The notes beneath the pieces were generated by a model. It was given only the letters and a program-made list of their open reading frames with translations, was not told where the DNA came from and did not search any database. Shown here in pieces: positions 53,928 through 63,934 of a DNA stretch of 63,934 nt (its first letter is position 1; every line of letters starts with the position of its first letter). The position numbers were made by a program, and so were the translations under genes. Location of the stretch: the NCBI GenBank assembly GCA_028819495.1, contig JAPPLI010000214.1:1-63934 (forward strand), read 5' to 3'. The DNA is from Gammaproteobacteria bacterium (lineage in GTDB: Bacteria > Pseudomonadota > Gammaproteobacteria > Eutrophobiales > Eutrophobiaceae).

Positions 53928-54562
53928 TAAATATGCAAAACGGCGGTCCCGTGCTGGTCCTGTATTCAGACACGACAAGTCCGACAAGCCACTGCGTACG
54001 CCTGGCCCTGGCGGAAAAAGATATTGACACCGATGTCAAATTCATTCAACCGGATGAGGTTTCTGAAGACCTGTCCGAATTGAATCCATACGGCACCACC
54101 CCTACCCTGATGGACCGGGACCTTGTCCTGTACGATCACCAGATCATACTGGAATACCTGGATGAGCGCTTTCCGCATCCTCCGCTGATGCCGGTCGATC
54201 CCATGAACCGCGCCGTCAACAGGCAATTGCGCTACCGCATCACGCGGGATTTCTATGGGATGGCCGAAGAGCTTGGCAGCGAAAATGAAATTGCGGCAGC
54301 CAGTTCCAGGAAAACCCTGCGCAGCAGCCTGGTGGCGATAGAACCGGTATTCTCCAACATGTCGTATTTCATGTCTGAAGAATATACCCTGGTGGACTGC
54401 TGTATGGCGCCGCTGCTATGGCGCCTGGAAGCCTACAACATCAGGCTGCCCGCCGACTGCCGGTCGTTACGCCGGTACGCGCGCTCACTGTTCGAACGCG
54501 ATGCGTTCCAGTCCAGCATGACCGAACCGGAACGCGAGATGTGTGAGCGTTTGACGGCGTGA
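53924..54562 (+). CDS. sspA: Stringent starvation protein A
   Basis: The 212-residue GST-fold protein begins with a thioredoxin-like domain (VLYSDTTSPTSHCVRLALAEK; LNPYGTTPTLMDRDLVLYDHQIILEYLDERFPHPPLMP, shown as family markers YGTTPTL and YLDERFPHPPL). SspA binds RNA polymerase and helps acid and stationary-phase expression; it lacks GST activity. The PHPPLMP segment is diagnostic. It overlaps petC by 4 bp in the common petABC-sspA arrangement. sspB is not next to it here. Confidence 0.94.
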   Translation: MINMQNGGPVLVLYSDTTSPTSHCVRLALAEKDIDTDVKFIQPDEVSEDLSELNPYGTTPTLMDRDLVLYDHQIILEYLDERFPHPPLMPVDPMNRAVNRQLRYRITRDFYGMAEELGSENEIAAASSRKTLRSSLVAIEPVFSNMSYFMSEEYTLVDCCMAPLLWRLEAYNIRLPADCRSLRRYARSLFERDAFQSSMTEPEREMCERLTA

Positions 54563-54579
54563 TTTTTCGGGGCTAGTCC

Positions 54580-56165
<1,586 letters not shown>

Positions 56166-56176
<11 letters not shown>

Positions 56177-57749
56177 CAAGCAATTCCGGTTTGCCGTTGA
56201 CGATCTTGCCCCAGGGCAGTTTTCTGGTAATTCGTCCGTCATCGGACATGCTGAGGGTGCCGGTAGCGCCGCGGAATTCGGCTTCGTCCTCATAAGCCAG
56301 GCGCGCCAGGTGCGGGATCAGGTTGAAGGCATCCGCGCCGAATGCGTGCAGGCGCTGGTAGACGGTTGAAGCGGCCTTGAAATTGTGGTCGATGAGGGTC
56401 TTTATCGACGAGATTTGTCCGCTGGGAGCCAGGATCCAGGGCAGGTCGGGGAAAACGACGCCGTTCATGTCCGCATCGGCCGCCGGGTTTACGCTGCCGG
56501 TGAAGATATGCGAGGTCGCGTAGACGGGTAGCCGCCCGGCGCCGTGGAAGCGCAGTTGCGGGATGATCTGGCGTCCGGCGATGGGGAACGCGGCCATGAA
56601 AATCATGTCCGCGTCCTGGCGCCGGCGAGCCCGGTTGTTCAGACTCCTGGACAGCGCCTGCCGCAGCCTCCGTGTCCGGAACTCACTGCCGTCGACGTTG
56701 AGCATCTGTTTGACCGGCGCGCCGAAGTCGTTGGTTCGGGGTTCGTAAACCGTTGTTTCCAGTATGACCCCGCCGGACGCAGACCAGCCGTCCCGGAACG
56801 CGTCGTGCAGGCGCCGGCCCCATTCATCACCAGGCATAATGACCAGCGCCCTGCCGTGGCCGTCCGCGCTGGCCCGTTCTGCAACCTGGCGCGCCTCGTC
56901 CTCCGGGGACAGGCTGAACTGCATCAGCGCGGGCAGGATGTCGGCGCCGGCGCCGGCCGCCATGTCAGGGGCGACCTGCAACTGGTTCAGGGCCAGCGTA
57001 GGCACGGACAGGCCGGCCCGGGCGGACAGCTTCGCCAATGCCTGTTTTTCCAGCGGGCCCACGATGAAATCCGCCCCTTCCGCCACCGCCTGCGCGTATG
57101 CCTGCTCGATATTCAACGAGTTCGCCTCGTATATCCTGATCGGAGGCCGGTCCACGCCGGAGTTGTACCAGGCGGAAATAAAACCGTCCCTGACGGCTTC
57201 CGCGGCTTCCCGCAACGCGCCGCGCATCGGCAGCAGCAGGGCAATCTTTTCCACCTGCCTGTTAAACAGCCGGCCGGCCTCGCGTACCTGCCCGACGATG
57301 GCCGGATTGGCGGGATGCGCCGGGTAATTCTCCTGCCAGGAAGCCAGCGCCCGCTCCAGTGTCCCGGGATCAGCCAGCATGGTCCGCCTGATGAAAGCAA
57401 GTTCCAGCCAGCCTGAGAACGCCTGCGGGTCCGATCGGTAACGCCGGACCAGCGCGTTCTTGTCGGCCCGGTTCAGGTTCTCCCAGATTTTTACCGTATC
57501 GGCCGATATCTCGGCGTCCCGGTCAAGGTAGGAGAGATAACTGACGCGTTCCCCGGCCGCGTTGAGGAAATCCCCCTGTTGTTCAAGTTCCAGCGCGCGC
57601 GAACGGTGCAGTTGTGCCTGCATGCGGCGCTCGTTCAGTAACCGCTCGCTTTCCTGCTCCGCCTGCGCCGGTTCAGGAGACTCCTTGACCTCCAGTGTAC
57701 AGCCCTGCAGCAATGCAATAATGAGCAGGCAATTGATAGAAACTCGCAT
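56166..57749 (-). CDS. lpoA: Penicillin-binding protein activator LpoA
   Basis: The 527-residue outer-membrane lipoprotein has lipobox LLQGC with Cys17, an N-terminal TPR-like helical region and a C-terminal periplasmic-binding-protein-like domain (IALLLPMRGALREAAEAVRDGF; FIVGPLEKQALAKL). LpoA activates PBP1a for peptidoglycan synthesis. The binding-domain fold is typical of the LppC family. It is divergent from rsmI, as in other Gammaproteobacteria, with a composite repeat in the gap. Confidence 0.92.
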
Positions 57750-57807
57750 ACGTTTATTCTATAGGGAAATGAGACCAAGTTGTTACATTAATGTTTGCCC
57801 CTCCGTC

Positions 57808-57859
57808 GTCATTCCCGCGAATGCGGGAATCCAGTAAAATACACTGTCCCGAAGGGACA
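57808..57859. repeat. Composite repeat upstream of rsmI
   Basis: GTCATTCCCGC...GCGGGAATCCAGT at 57808-57835, a hairpin related to dispersed repeats seen in many Gammaproteobacteria and Neisseria, is followed by TGTCCC-GAA-GGGACA at 57845-57859. The same two parts occur in inverted order at 58727-58777 after rsmI. Confidence 0.85.
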
Positions 57860-57885
57860 CATATCAACGAGTATGTGAAAAGACC

Positions 57886-58746
57886 ATGGCAACCGACCCC
57901 GGCACCCTGTACATCGTAGCGACCCCGATCGGCAACCTTGAAGACCTGAGCCCGCGCGCGCAGAGAATCCTGTCGGCCGTCGACCTGATCCTGGCGGAAG
58001 ACACGCGCCATAGCGCCAGGCTGTTGCGCACGTTCGATATCCGCACCAGGACCCTGGCTTTCCATGAGAACAACGAGGAGCGCATGACCGGGCGCATCAT
58101 CAGCAGGCTTGCCGCCGGCAGCAGCGTTGCCCTGGTTGCCGACGCCGGCACTCCGTTGATCAGCGATCCGGGTTTCAAGCTGGTCAGGCAGGCTCATGCG
58201 CAGAATATCCCGGTCTCGCCGGTACCCGGACCGGCGGCGTTGATCGCGGCCCTCTCGGCAGCCGGCGTCGCGCCCGGGAAGTTCCTGTTCGAAGGTTTTG
58301 CCCCGGCCAGGGCGGAAGCCCGGCGCAAGCGCATGTCGGCGCTGGCCGGCGCGGCGCACACCCTGGTGTTTTACGAAACCCCGCACCGGATCAAGGCTTT
58401 CCTGGGCGATGCGGCAACGATTTTCGGCGCCGGCAGGGAAGCGTGCATTGCCCGGGAACTGACCAAGAAGTTCGAGACCATACGTCATGGAACACTTGGC
58501 GGGTTGATTGACTGGATGGAGAGTGATCCGGACCAGGGCAAGGGCGAATTCGTGGTCGTCATTGCCGGCGCAGGGGAAGAACACGCCGACAGCGCCGAAT
58601 TGACGGCCCTGCTAAGGGTGCTGCTCAAGTCCCTGAGCCTGAAGCAGGCCGTGCAGATCACAGCCGAACTGACCGGGGCCGGCCGGAACGAAATCTATGA
58701 CCTCGCCGTCACCCTGCAGGATAAAGTGTCCCTCCGGGACGAGTAA
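57886..58746 (+). CDS. rsmI: 16S rRNA (cytidine(1402)-2'-O)-methyltransferase RsmI
   Basis: The 286-residue tetrapyrrole-methylase-fold enzyme has LYIVATPIGNLEDLSPRA near 8-25, AEDTRHSARLL near 50, VADAGTPLISDPG near 83 and VPGPAALIAALSAAG. RsmI methylates C1402 of 16S rRNA. The final VSLRDE and TAA come from a TGTCCC/GGGAC hairpin that belongs to the downstream composite repeat. The gene is flanked by inverted copies of that composite. It is divergent from lpoA. Confidence 0.95.
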   Translation: MATDPGTLYIVATPIGNLEDLSPRAQRILSAVDLILAEDTRHSARLLRTFDIRTRTLAFHENNEERMTGRIISRLAAGSSVALVADAGTPLISDPGFKLVRQAHAQNIPVSPVPGPAALIAALSAAGVAPGKFLFEGFAPARAEARRKRMSALAGAAHTLVFYETPHRIKAFLGDAATIFGAGREACIARELTKKFETIRHGTLGGLIDWMESDPDQGKGEFVVVIAGAGEEHADSAELTALLRVLLKSLSLKQAVQITAELTGAGRNEIYDLAVTLQDKVSLRDE

Positions 58747-58777
58747 TCGACTGGATTCCCGCCTGCGCGGGAATGAC
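58727..58777. repeat. Composite repeat at and after the rsmI 3' end
   Basis: TGTCCC-TCC-GGGAC at 58727-58740 lies in the last rsmI codons, and ACTGGATTCCCGC...GCGGGAATGAC follows at 58750-58777. This is the inverse of the composite before rsmI. The pair may be ends of a former mobile cassette or independent insertions. Confidence 0.85.
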
Positions 58778-58817
58778 GGCTTTGTGCTTTTGTCATAAAG
58801 TGTCCCGAAAAATCTTC

Positions 58818-58859
58818 GGGGTCAGAGTAAGAAATTCGAAGAATTTTTACTCTGACCCC
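58818..58859. repeat. Family B palindrome at the gcvP 3' end
   Basis: This 42-bp element is identical to the copy at 23307-23348. It encodes the final GSE and TAA stop of GcvP on the minus strand and lies between convergent gcvP and rsmI. Confidence 0.92.
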
Positions 58860-61753
58860 TGTGATCGGGTCGTGGAATAGTCCTCCGGCAGGGGGCAACT
58901 GCAGAACAGGTTCCGGTCGCCGTGCAGGTTGTCCACGCGGCCTGTCGGCGGCCAGTACTTATCATCCCTGATCGCGTCCATGGGATAGAATGCCTGCTGT
59001 TTGCCGTAGGGCATGGTCCATTCGGGCTCCAGCAGCAACCGGTGTGTGTGCGGCGCGTTCTTCAACGGGTTGTTGTCCCGGTCCCACTCGCCCCGTTCGA
59101 CCATCGCGATCTCCCCGCGGATGGCTATCATGGCGTCGCAGAAGCGGTCCAGTTCGCGCTTGTTTTCACTCTCCGTGGGTTCAATCATCAGGGTGTCCGG
59201 CACCGGGAAGGACATGGTCGGGGCATGGAAACCATAATCCACCAGGCGTTTGGCGATATCGTCCACGGTGATATTGCAACTGTGCCTGACAGGGCGCAGG
59301 TCGAGTATGCATTCATGGGCTACCATGCCGTTCTTGCCGGTATAAAGGATAGGGTAATAATCACGCAGCCGGGCGGCGACGTAGTTGGCGCCCAGGATGG
59401 CCACCAGGGTCGCCCTGCGCAAGCCGTCCGCGCCCATCATGGCGATATAGGCCCAGGAGATGGTCAGGATACTGGCCGAGCCCCAGGGCGCGGCTGAGAC
59501 CGCGCCGACGGTGCCTGCATCGCCCGCGGCGGGGTTCACGCCTTCCACCAGCGGGTGGTCCGGCAGGAACGGGGCCAGGTGCTGTTTCACGCCGATGGGT
59601 CCCATGCCCGGCCCGCCGCCGCCGTGGGGGATCGCGAAGGTCTTGTGCAGGTTGATGTGCATCACGTCCGCGCCCAGTTCGGCCGGCCGGGCGATGCCCG
59701 TCAGGGCGTTCATGTTGGCGCCGTCCAGGTACACCTGGCCGCCGTGTTCGTGCACCAGTTCGCAGATGTCGATAATCCCGGCTTCATACACTCCGTGGGT
59801 GGACGGGTAGGTGACCATCAGGGCGGACAGGCGCGCGGCATGCCGCTCCGCCCTGGCGCGCAGGTCGTCCAGGTCGATGTTGCCGTCGTCGTCGCAGGCG
59901 ACCACCACCACCTCCATGCCTGCCATGACCGCGCTCGCCGGGTTGGTGCCGTGGGCCGAGGCCGGTATCAGGCACACGTTACGCTCGCCCTGGCCCTGCT
60001 GTTGCTGGTACTTGCGGATCACCAGCAACCCGGTGTACTCACCTTGGGAACCCGCGTTGGGCTGTAGCGAGAAGGCGGTGAAACCGGTGAGATCGCACAG
60101 CATGTCTTCCAGTTCCTCGAACAACTGCATGTAGCCCTGGGCCTGGTCCAGGGGTACGAACGGGTGGATGGCGTTGAAATCCCGGTATGACAGGGCTTCC
60201 AGTTCCGTTGCCGCGTTCAGTTTCATGGTGCACGAGCCCAGCGGGATCATGGCCCGGTCCAGGGCTATATCGCGGCGCGCCAGCCGGCGCATGTAGCGCA
60301 TCATCTCGGTTTCGCTGTGATACAGCTCGAACACGGGGTGCTGCAGTATGGCGCTGCTGCGGAACAGTTGCGCGGGAATGCATTCCTTCAGGCCGCGGTC
60401 CAGTTCGTCGATGTCCAGCCGTTGTTCCGCGTCGGAGGCGAACACCTTCCACACGGCCGTGAGTTCCGCGCGGGTGGTGGTCTCATCGAACGCGATGCCG
60501 AGATAATCGGCGTCATACACCCGCAGGTTGATCTGCGCCTCGCGGGCCTTGGCGGCAAGACGCCGGGCGCGGCTGGGCACACAGACCTTTATCGTGTCGA
60601 AATAGCGGCTGCTGACGACGCGGTAACCGAGTTGCTCCAGGCCGGCGGCGAGTACCTGGGTCAGGCGATGGACCCGTTCCGCGATCAGGCGCAGTTCCGC
60701 CGGTCCGTAATAGATGGCGTAGAAGCTCGCGATGACCGCCGGCAGCACCTGCGAGGTGCAGATATTGCTGGTGGCTTTGTCCCGGCGGATGTGCTGTTCG
60801 CGGGTTTGCAACGCCATCCGCAACGCGCGGTCTCCCCGGTTGTCTATGGACACGCCGATGAGGCGTCCGGGCATGGAACGCACGAATTTTTCCCTGGATG
60901 CGAAATACGCGGCATGGGGGCCGCCGTAACCCATGGGCATACCGAAGCGTTGGGTATTGCCGACCACGATATCCGCATCCATTTCACCGGGAGGCGTTAG
61001 CAGCACCAGGGCGAGGATGTCGGCGGCGACGCTGACGATCGCCCCCTGTCCGTGGGCCTGTTCTATCGGCCCGCGCAGGTCCGCCACTTCGCCGCTGCTG
61101 CCGGGGTACTGGAACAGGGCGCCGAATACGTCCCTGTCCGCCAGGTCCGAAAGCGGGTCCCCCACGTGCACTTCGTAACCGAACCAGTGCGCCCTGGTCC
61201 GCACCACCGAGATGGTCTGCGGGTGGCAGTCCCGATCGACGAAGAACAACCTGCTGTCCTTTTTGCCTACGCGTTTTGCCATGCTCATGGCCTCTGCCGC
61301 GGCCGTGGCTTCATCGAGCATGGAGGCATTGGCGATCTCCATCCCGGTCAGGTCGGTGATCATCTGCTGGAAGTTAAGCAGGGCTTCCAGGCGGCCCTGG
61401 CTGATCTCGGCCTGGTAAGGCGTGTAGGCGGTGTACCAGGCCGGGTTCTCCAGCACGTTGCGTTTTATCACCGCCGGCATGATGGTGTCGTGATAGCCCA
61501 TGCCGATCATGGAGGTGAACACGCGGTTTCTCCTGCGCATGCGGCGCAGGCGCACACCGACCTCGCGTTCGCTGATGGTCCGGGTCAGCGCCAGCGGCTG
61601 TTCGGATATGATGGATTCGGGAACGGCCCTGTCGACAATCTGTTCCAGGTCATCCAGGCCCAGGTAAGTCGCCATTTCCCGGATCTGGTGCCGGTCCGGG
61701 CCGATGTGACGGCGGGTGAACCCGCCCCGCATTTCTAGTTTTTCCAGCTTCAT
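58847..61753 (-). CDS. gcvP: Glycine dehydrogenase (decarboxylating), P-protein
   Basis: From ATG 61753 the enzyme has 968 residues, the normal length; the earlier in-frame ATG at 61813 lies in a duplicated gcvT-end sequence. It begins GGFTRRHIGPD, has IGMGYHDTIMP and the PLP Lys in HINLHKTFAIPHGGGGPG near 710. P-protein decarboxylates glycine and transfers the aminomethyl group to lipoyl-GcvH. The last residues GSE and stop are repeat-derived. gcvT is directly upstream, but gcvH is absent from the window. Confidence 0.97.
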   Translation of the reverse strand: MKLEKLEMRGGFTRRHIGPDRHQIREMATYLGLDDLEQIVDRAVPESIISEQPLALTRTISEREVGVRLRRMRRRNRVFTSMIGMGYHDTIMPAVIKRNVLENPAWYTAYTPYQAEISQGRLEALLNFQQMITDLTGMEIANASMLDEATAAAEAMSMAKRVGKKDSRLFFVDRDCHPQTISVVRTRAHWFGYEVHVGDPLSDLADRDVFGALFQYPGSSGEVADLRGPIEQAHGQGAIVSVAADILALVLLTPPGEMDADIVVGNTQRFGMPMGYGGPHAAYFASREKFVRSMPGRLIGVSIDNRGDRALRMALQTREQHIRRDKATSNICTSQVLPAVIASFYAIYYGPAELRLIAERVHRLTQVLAAGLEQLGYRVVSSRYFDTIKVCVPSRARRLAAKAREAQINLRVYDADYLGIAFDETTTRAELTAVWKVFASDAEQRLDIDELDRGLKECIPAQLFRSSAILQHPVFELYHSETEMMRYMRRLARRDIALDRAMIPLGSCTMKLNAATELEALSYRDFNAIHPFVPLDQAQGYMQLFEELEDMLCDLTGFTAFSLQPNAGSQGEYTGLLVIRKYQQQQGQGERNVCLIPASAHGTNPASAVMAGMEVVVVACDDDGNIDLDDLRARAERHAARLSALMVTYPSTHGVYEAGIIDICELVHEHGGQVYLDGANMNALTGIARPAELGADVMHINLHKTFAIPHGGGGPGMGPIGVKQHLAPFLPDHPLVEGVNPAAGDAGTVGAVSAAPWGSASILTISWAYIAMMGADGLRRATLVAILGANYVAARLRDYYPILYTGKNGMVAHECILDLRPVRHSCNITVDDIAKRLVDYGFHAPTMSFPVPDTLMIEPTESENKRELDRFCDAMIAIRGEIAMVERGEWDRDNNPLKNAPHTHRLLLEPEWTMPYGKQQAFYPMDAIRDDKYWPPTGRVDNLHGDRNLFCSCPLPEDYSTTRSQGSE

Positions 61754-61925
61754 GGTCTGTAATAACGATGTTTGATGAATGGGAGTTCCGTTACGCGGAT
61801 TGTATGTGTACATCTGCGGATGTCCATGAGTTTTTTCAGCTTCACGGTCGATAATAGCGATGTTTGATAAATGGGAGTTCCGCTACGTGGATTGTGTGTG
61901 TGCGCCCGCGGATGTCCACGCGTAA
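61741..61925. repeat. Tandem duplication at the gcvT end/gcvP start
   Basis: Two diverged copies of about 85-95 bp lie in tandem (about 61741-61828 and 61829-61925). They share GATGTTTGATnAATGGGAGTTCCGnTACGnGGATTG and GCGGATGTCCA. The right copy is the true 3' end of gcvT, and the left is a relic that now spans the gcvP start region. Confidence 0.8.
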
Positions 61926-62945
61926 TTCCGTCCCTGTTTCGGCATATTTCCGGCCGACGTAACCCATGGCGACCGGGCGGCCCACACTGGGCCCGAACCC
62001 GCCGCTGGTAATCCTGCCCACGGCCTGTTTCTCCGTATCGAGAATCGTTGCTCCCGCGCGCACGGGGACCCTGCCTTCCACGAGAAAACCGCGCCGCAGC
62101 CTGCCGGTGGGCGCTTCCAGTATTTTCCCTGCGCCGGGAAACCGCGCCGGCGCCGAACCGTCCCGGTATTTCCTTGCGATAGCCCGGGTCAATCCGGCTT
62201 CCGCGGGCGTTGTCGCCGCATCGATGTCCTGGCCGTGGAGACACAGGCCCGCCTCCAGCCGCAATGAATCCCGGGCGCCCAGGCCGGCCGGTTCCACTTC
62301 ACTATGCCGCAACAGGGCTTCCGCCAGTGGTACGGCCCCCGAACCGGGAACGGAAATCTCGAAGCCGTCCTCCCCGGTATAGCCGCAGCGGTTGATAAAC
62401 GCGGGGACCCCATCAAGACTGGTTTCGGCCGCGCTAAGGAACGGCATGGTTTTGCACTCCGGGTACAGGTTCGCCAGTACGTCTGCCGCCCGCGGCCCCT
62501 GTAACGCCAGCAAGGCCCGGTCATGCAGCATTTCCACCGCGTAGTCCGGCCCCAGGACCTGCCTGAGGTAGGCATAATCGGTTTCCCGGCACGCGGCGTT
62601 GACGACCATGAACAGGTGTTCCGGAGTCCGGGTCAGCATCAGGTCATCGACGATTCCGCCCTCCGTGTTGGTGAGCAGCGTATAGCATTGCCGGTACGTC
62701 GCCAGGGCGCTGATATCGCCGGTCACCAGGCGTTCCATCGCCTGCTCGATGCCTCTCCCCGACAGGCGCACCTGTCCCATATGGGAAACGTCGAACAGGC
62801 CGGCGCCGCTGCGGGTATGGAGATGCTCCGCCATGATCCCGCGCCGGTACTGCAACGGCATTTCATAACCGGCAAAGGCCGTGAACCTGGCGCCCTGCTG
62901 CGCATGCAGGTCATGCAACGGCGTTTTTTTCAATGCGGTATTCAT
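61842..62945 (-). CDS. gcvT: Glycine cleavage system aminomethyltransferase, T-protein
   Basis: From ATG 62945 the protein has 367 residues and starts MNTALKKTPLHDLHAQQGARF, a typical opening; the upstream start at 63032 overlaps the peptidase gene. GVSHMGQVRLSG-type sequence (FDVSHMGQV), YTGEDGFEISVP and LGARDSLRLEAGLCLHG are family markers, with the conserved Asp near residue 95. It transfers the methylene group from GcvH to tetrahydrofolate. Its 3' end has been partly duplicated. Confidence 0.96.
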   Translation of the reverse strand: MNTALKKTPLHDLHAQQGARFTAFAGYEMPLQYRRGIMAEHLHTRSGAGLFDVSHMGQVRLSGRGIEQAMERLVTGDISALATYRQCYTLLTNTEGGIVDDLMLTRTPEHLFMVVNAACRETDYAYLRQVLGPDYAVEMLHDRALLALQGPRAADVLANLYPECKTMPFLSAAETSLDGVPAFINRCGYTGEDGFEISVPGSGAVPLAEALLRHSEVEPAGLGARDSLRLEAGLCLHGQDIDAATTPAEAGLTRAIARKYRDGSAPARFPGAGKILEAPTGRLRRGFLVEGRVPVRAGATILDTEKQAVGRITSGGFGPSVGRPVAMGYVGRKYAETGTELRVDIRGRTHTIHVAELPFIKHRYYRP

Positions 62946-62974
62946 AAAACAAGAATACAGGACACCCAAGGAAA

Positions 62975-63727
62975 TTATATGGGTGTCCTCAATTTTAAAG
63001 GCGCGAGCGGGTCCTGGCGATAAAATTCGCACAGGCGCCTGTAAACAGAGGGATATTCAGCTTCAAGCACACCAGGAGTATCAAAGAAATACTCGCTCGT
63101 CACTGCAAAGAACTCACCGGGGTCCGTGGCTGCGTATTCATCCATCACCGGCGTGTCGCCTGCGTTGATACGGCGTTTCAGGTCCTCGAAGGCGGCGCTG
63201 AAGTCGCGGTGCCAGGTCTCCGGATCCATATCCCGGTGCAGTGGCGGACGGCCGTTTGCCTCACCGTGCAGCATATCAAGCTTATGAGCCATCTCATGGA
63301 TAACGACGTTATAACCCTCACCCTGTCCTGACGCCAGAATATCCTCCCAGGACAGGATGACCGGGCCGCGAAACCAGGACTCACCGGCGCGGGCCTCATC
63401 CCATTCATGTTCGACCCCGGCTTCGTCCACCTCATGTTCACGCGCGACGAAACCGCCGGGATAGACCACAACACTCCGCCACGGGGCGTAGGCGTCAAGA
63501 CCCAGGGCGAGGACCGGCAGGCACGCCTGGGCCGCGATCACGACAAGATCAGCCGTTTCAAGGCGCTGTCCGCGTACCGGTTCAATGGACTTGCTTGCCA
63601 AAAAACGCGAGGAAAGTTTCCTGAGTTTTAAGCGTTCGCCGTCATCAAGCATGTCAAGCATGGGGATAACGTCGAGCGCCGCTGCCCAGTCGGCTTTACT
63701 GATAAACTTGCGACTACGATGCCACAT
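62975..63727 (-). CDS. mtfA: MtfA-type zinc peptidase (M90)
   Basis: The 250-residue protein has the gluzincin motif HEMAHKLD at 144-151 (His144, Glu145, His148) and a downstream Glu in EFFAVTSEYFF that could be the third zinc ligand. VVVYPGGF and GPVILSWEDI are typical MtfA segments. In E. coli MtfA binds the Mlc repressor and affects glucose transport, and the protein has peptidase activity. The E. coli role may not carry over here. It precedes gcvT by 29 bp on the same strand. Confidence 0.9.
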   Translation of the reverse strand: MWHRSRKFISKADWAAALDVIPMLDMLDDGERLKLRKLSSRFLASKSIEPVRGQRLETADLVVIAAQACLPVLALGLDAYAPWRSVVVYPGGFVAREHEVDEAGVEHEWDEARAGESWFRGPVILSWEDILASGQGEGYNVVIHEMAHKLDMLHGEANGRPPLHRDMDPETWHRDFSAAFEDLKRRINAGDTPVMDEYAATDPGEFFAVTSEYFFDTPGVLEAEYPSVYRRLCEFYRQDPLAPLKLRTPI

Positions 63728-63934
63728 GCAGATCTCAGTCCTCAGTTACGACTACTCGTAAGCCCATGTTCCACCTGCGCTGTTTAAAGGTTACAGCATA
63801 GCGCAAAAGAGATACGGGGTTCGTGTGTCGATAACATCTACGCCGCAAGTGGCGCGGCGGCCGATTCCGGACTAATATATACATGGGAGTCAGCCGGGCA
63901 ATCGCTGTCGTGACCGCCTGGTTCAACCAGAACG

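Noticed and set aside
56242..56293. ATG starts for yraN at 56242 and 56293
   Set aside because: They need long overlaps with lpoA and add residues not typical of the family; the GTG at 56176 fits better, though not proven.
63735..63926. 63-codon open frame at the right edge
   Set aside because: Basic, unstructured-looking translation with no family resemblance and no clear start signal.

Overview
The window is a contiguous piece of a gammaproteobacterial chromosome. The main grounds are the intact rsmI-lpoA-yraN-diaA-dolP block (LpoA is largely confined to Gammaproteobacteria), petABC followed directly by sspA, trmJ divergent from suhB, and sucCD and bamD of gammaproteobacterial type. Core genes look GC-rich (about 60% by eye). 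The species cannot be named from this sequence. A marine or host-associated uncultured lineage would fit the catabolic genes, but that is inference.

Layout. (1) 1-14.4 kb is a catabolic region: flavin-dependent monooxygenase, two VOC proteins, alpha/beta hydrolases, a glutathione transferase, a large reductive-dehalogenase-like protein with two RdhA-type domains, a MetE-like zinc methyltransferase-fold protein, an MFS transporter, a two-subunit Rieske dioxygenase, an SDR dehydrogenase, and exported lipocalin-like and cupin proteins. Together they suggest uptake and aerobic breakdown of a halogenated and/or methoxylated aromatic; the substrate is unknown. (2) 14.4-27.3 kb is housekeeping: cysQ, trmB, thiG/thiS, tRNA-Gly(CCC), ppdK, prpD, trmJ, suhB, a PP0621-type small protein, sucCD and nadE. 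(3) 27.3-50.3 kb is an accessory defence island between the convergent core genes nadE and bamD. It holds a transposase; a three-gene module of a small unknown protein, a divergent thymidine-phosphorylase-like protein and a 1247-residue zinc-ribbon/kinase/P-loop ATPase; a Vsr/Dcm module with a receiver-domain protein and a giant MORC/histidine-kinase-like ATPase; two PD-(D/E)XK-like nucleases; an exported metal-site-like protein; and a single-chain Type ISP-like restriction-modification enzyme with a small overlapping partner. Much of it is visibly AT-richer than the flanks. (4) 50.3-63.9 kb is housekeeping again: bamD, petABC-sspA, the yraLMNOP-like block, gcvP, gcvT and an MtfA-like peptidase.

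Small palindromic repeats are scattered through the housekeeping parts. At least six copies have the core GGGGACGG...CCGTCCCC and three have GGGGTCAGAGTAA...TTACTCTGACCCC. Several lie inside genes: they add peptide to TrmJ and cytochrome c1, and they supply the C-terminus and stop codon of SuhB, GcvP and the PP0621-type protein. rsmI is bracketed by an inverted pair of another composite repeat.

The best candidates for something undescribed are the phosphorylase-like/kinase-ATPase module (29.4-34.9 kb), the Dcm/Vsr plus two-component-like MORC module (34.9-41.1 kb), and the tandem-domain reductive dehalogenase (4.2-6.4 kb). The last 200 bases show no gene I can support.
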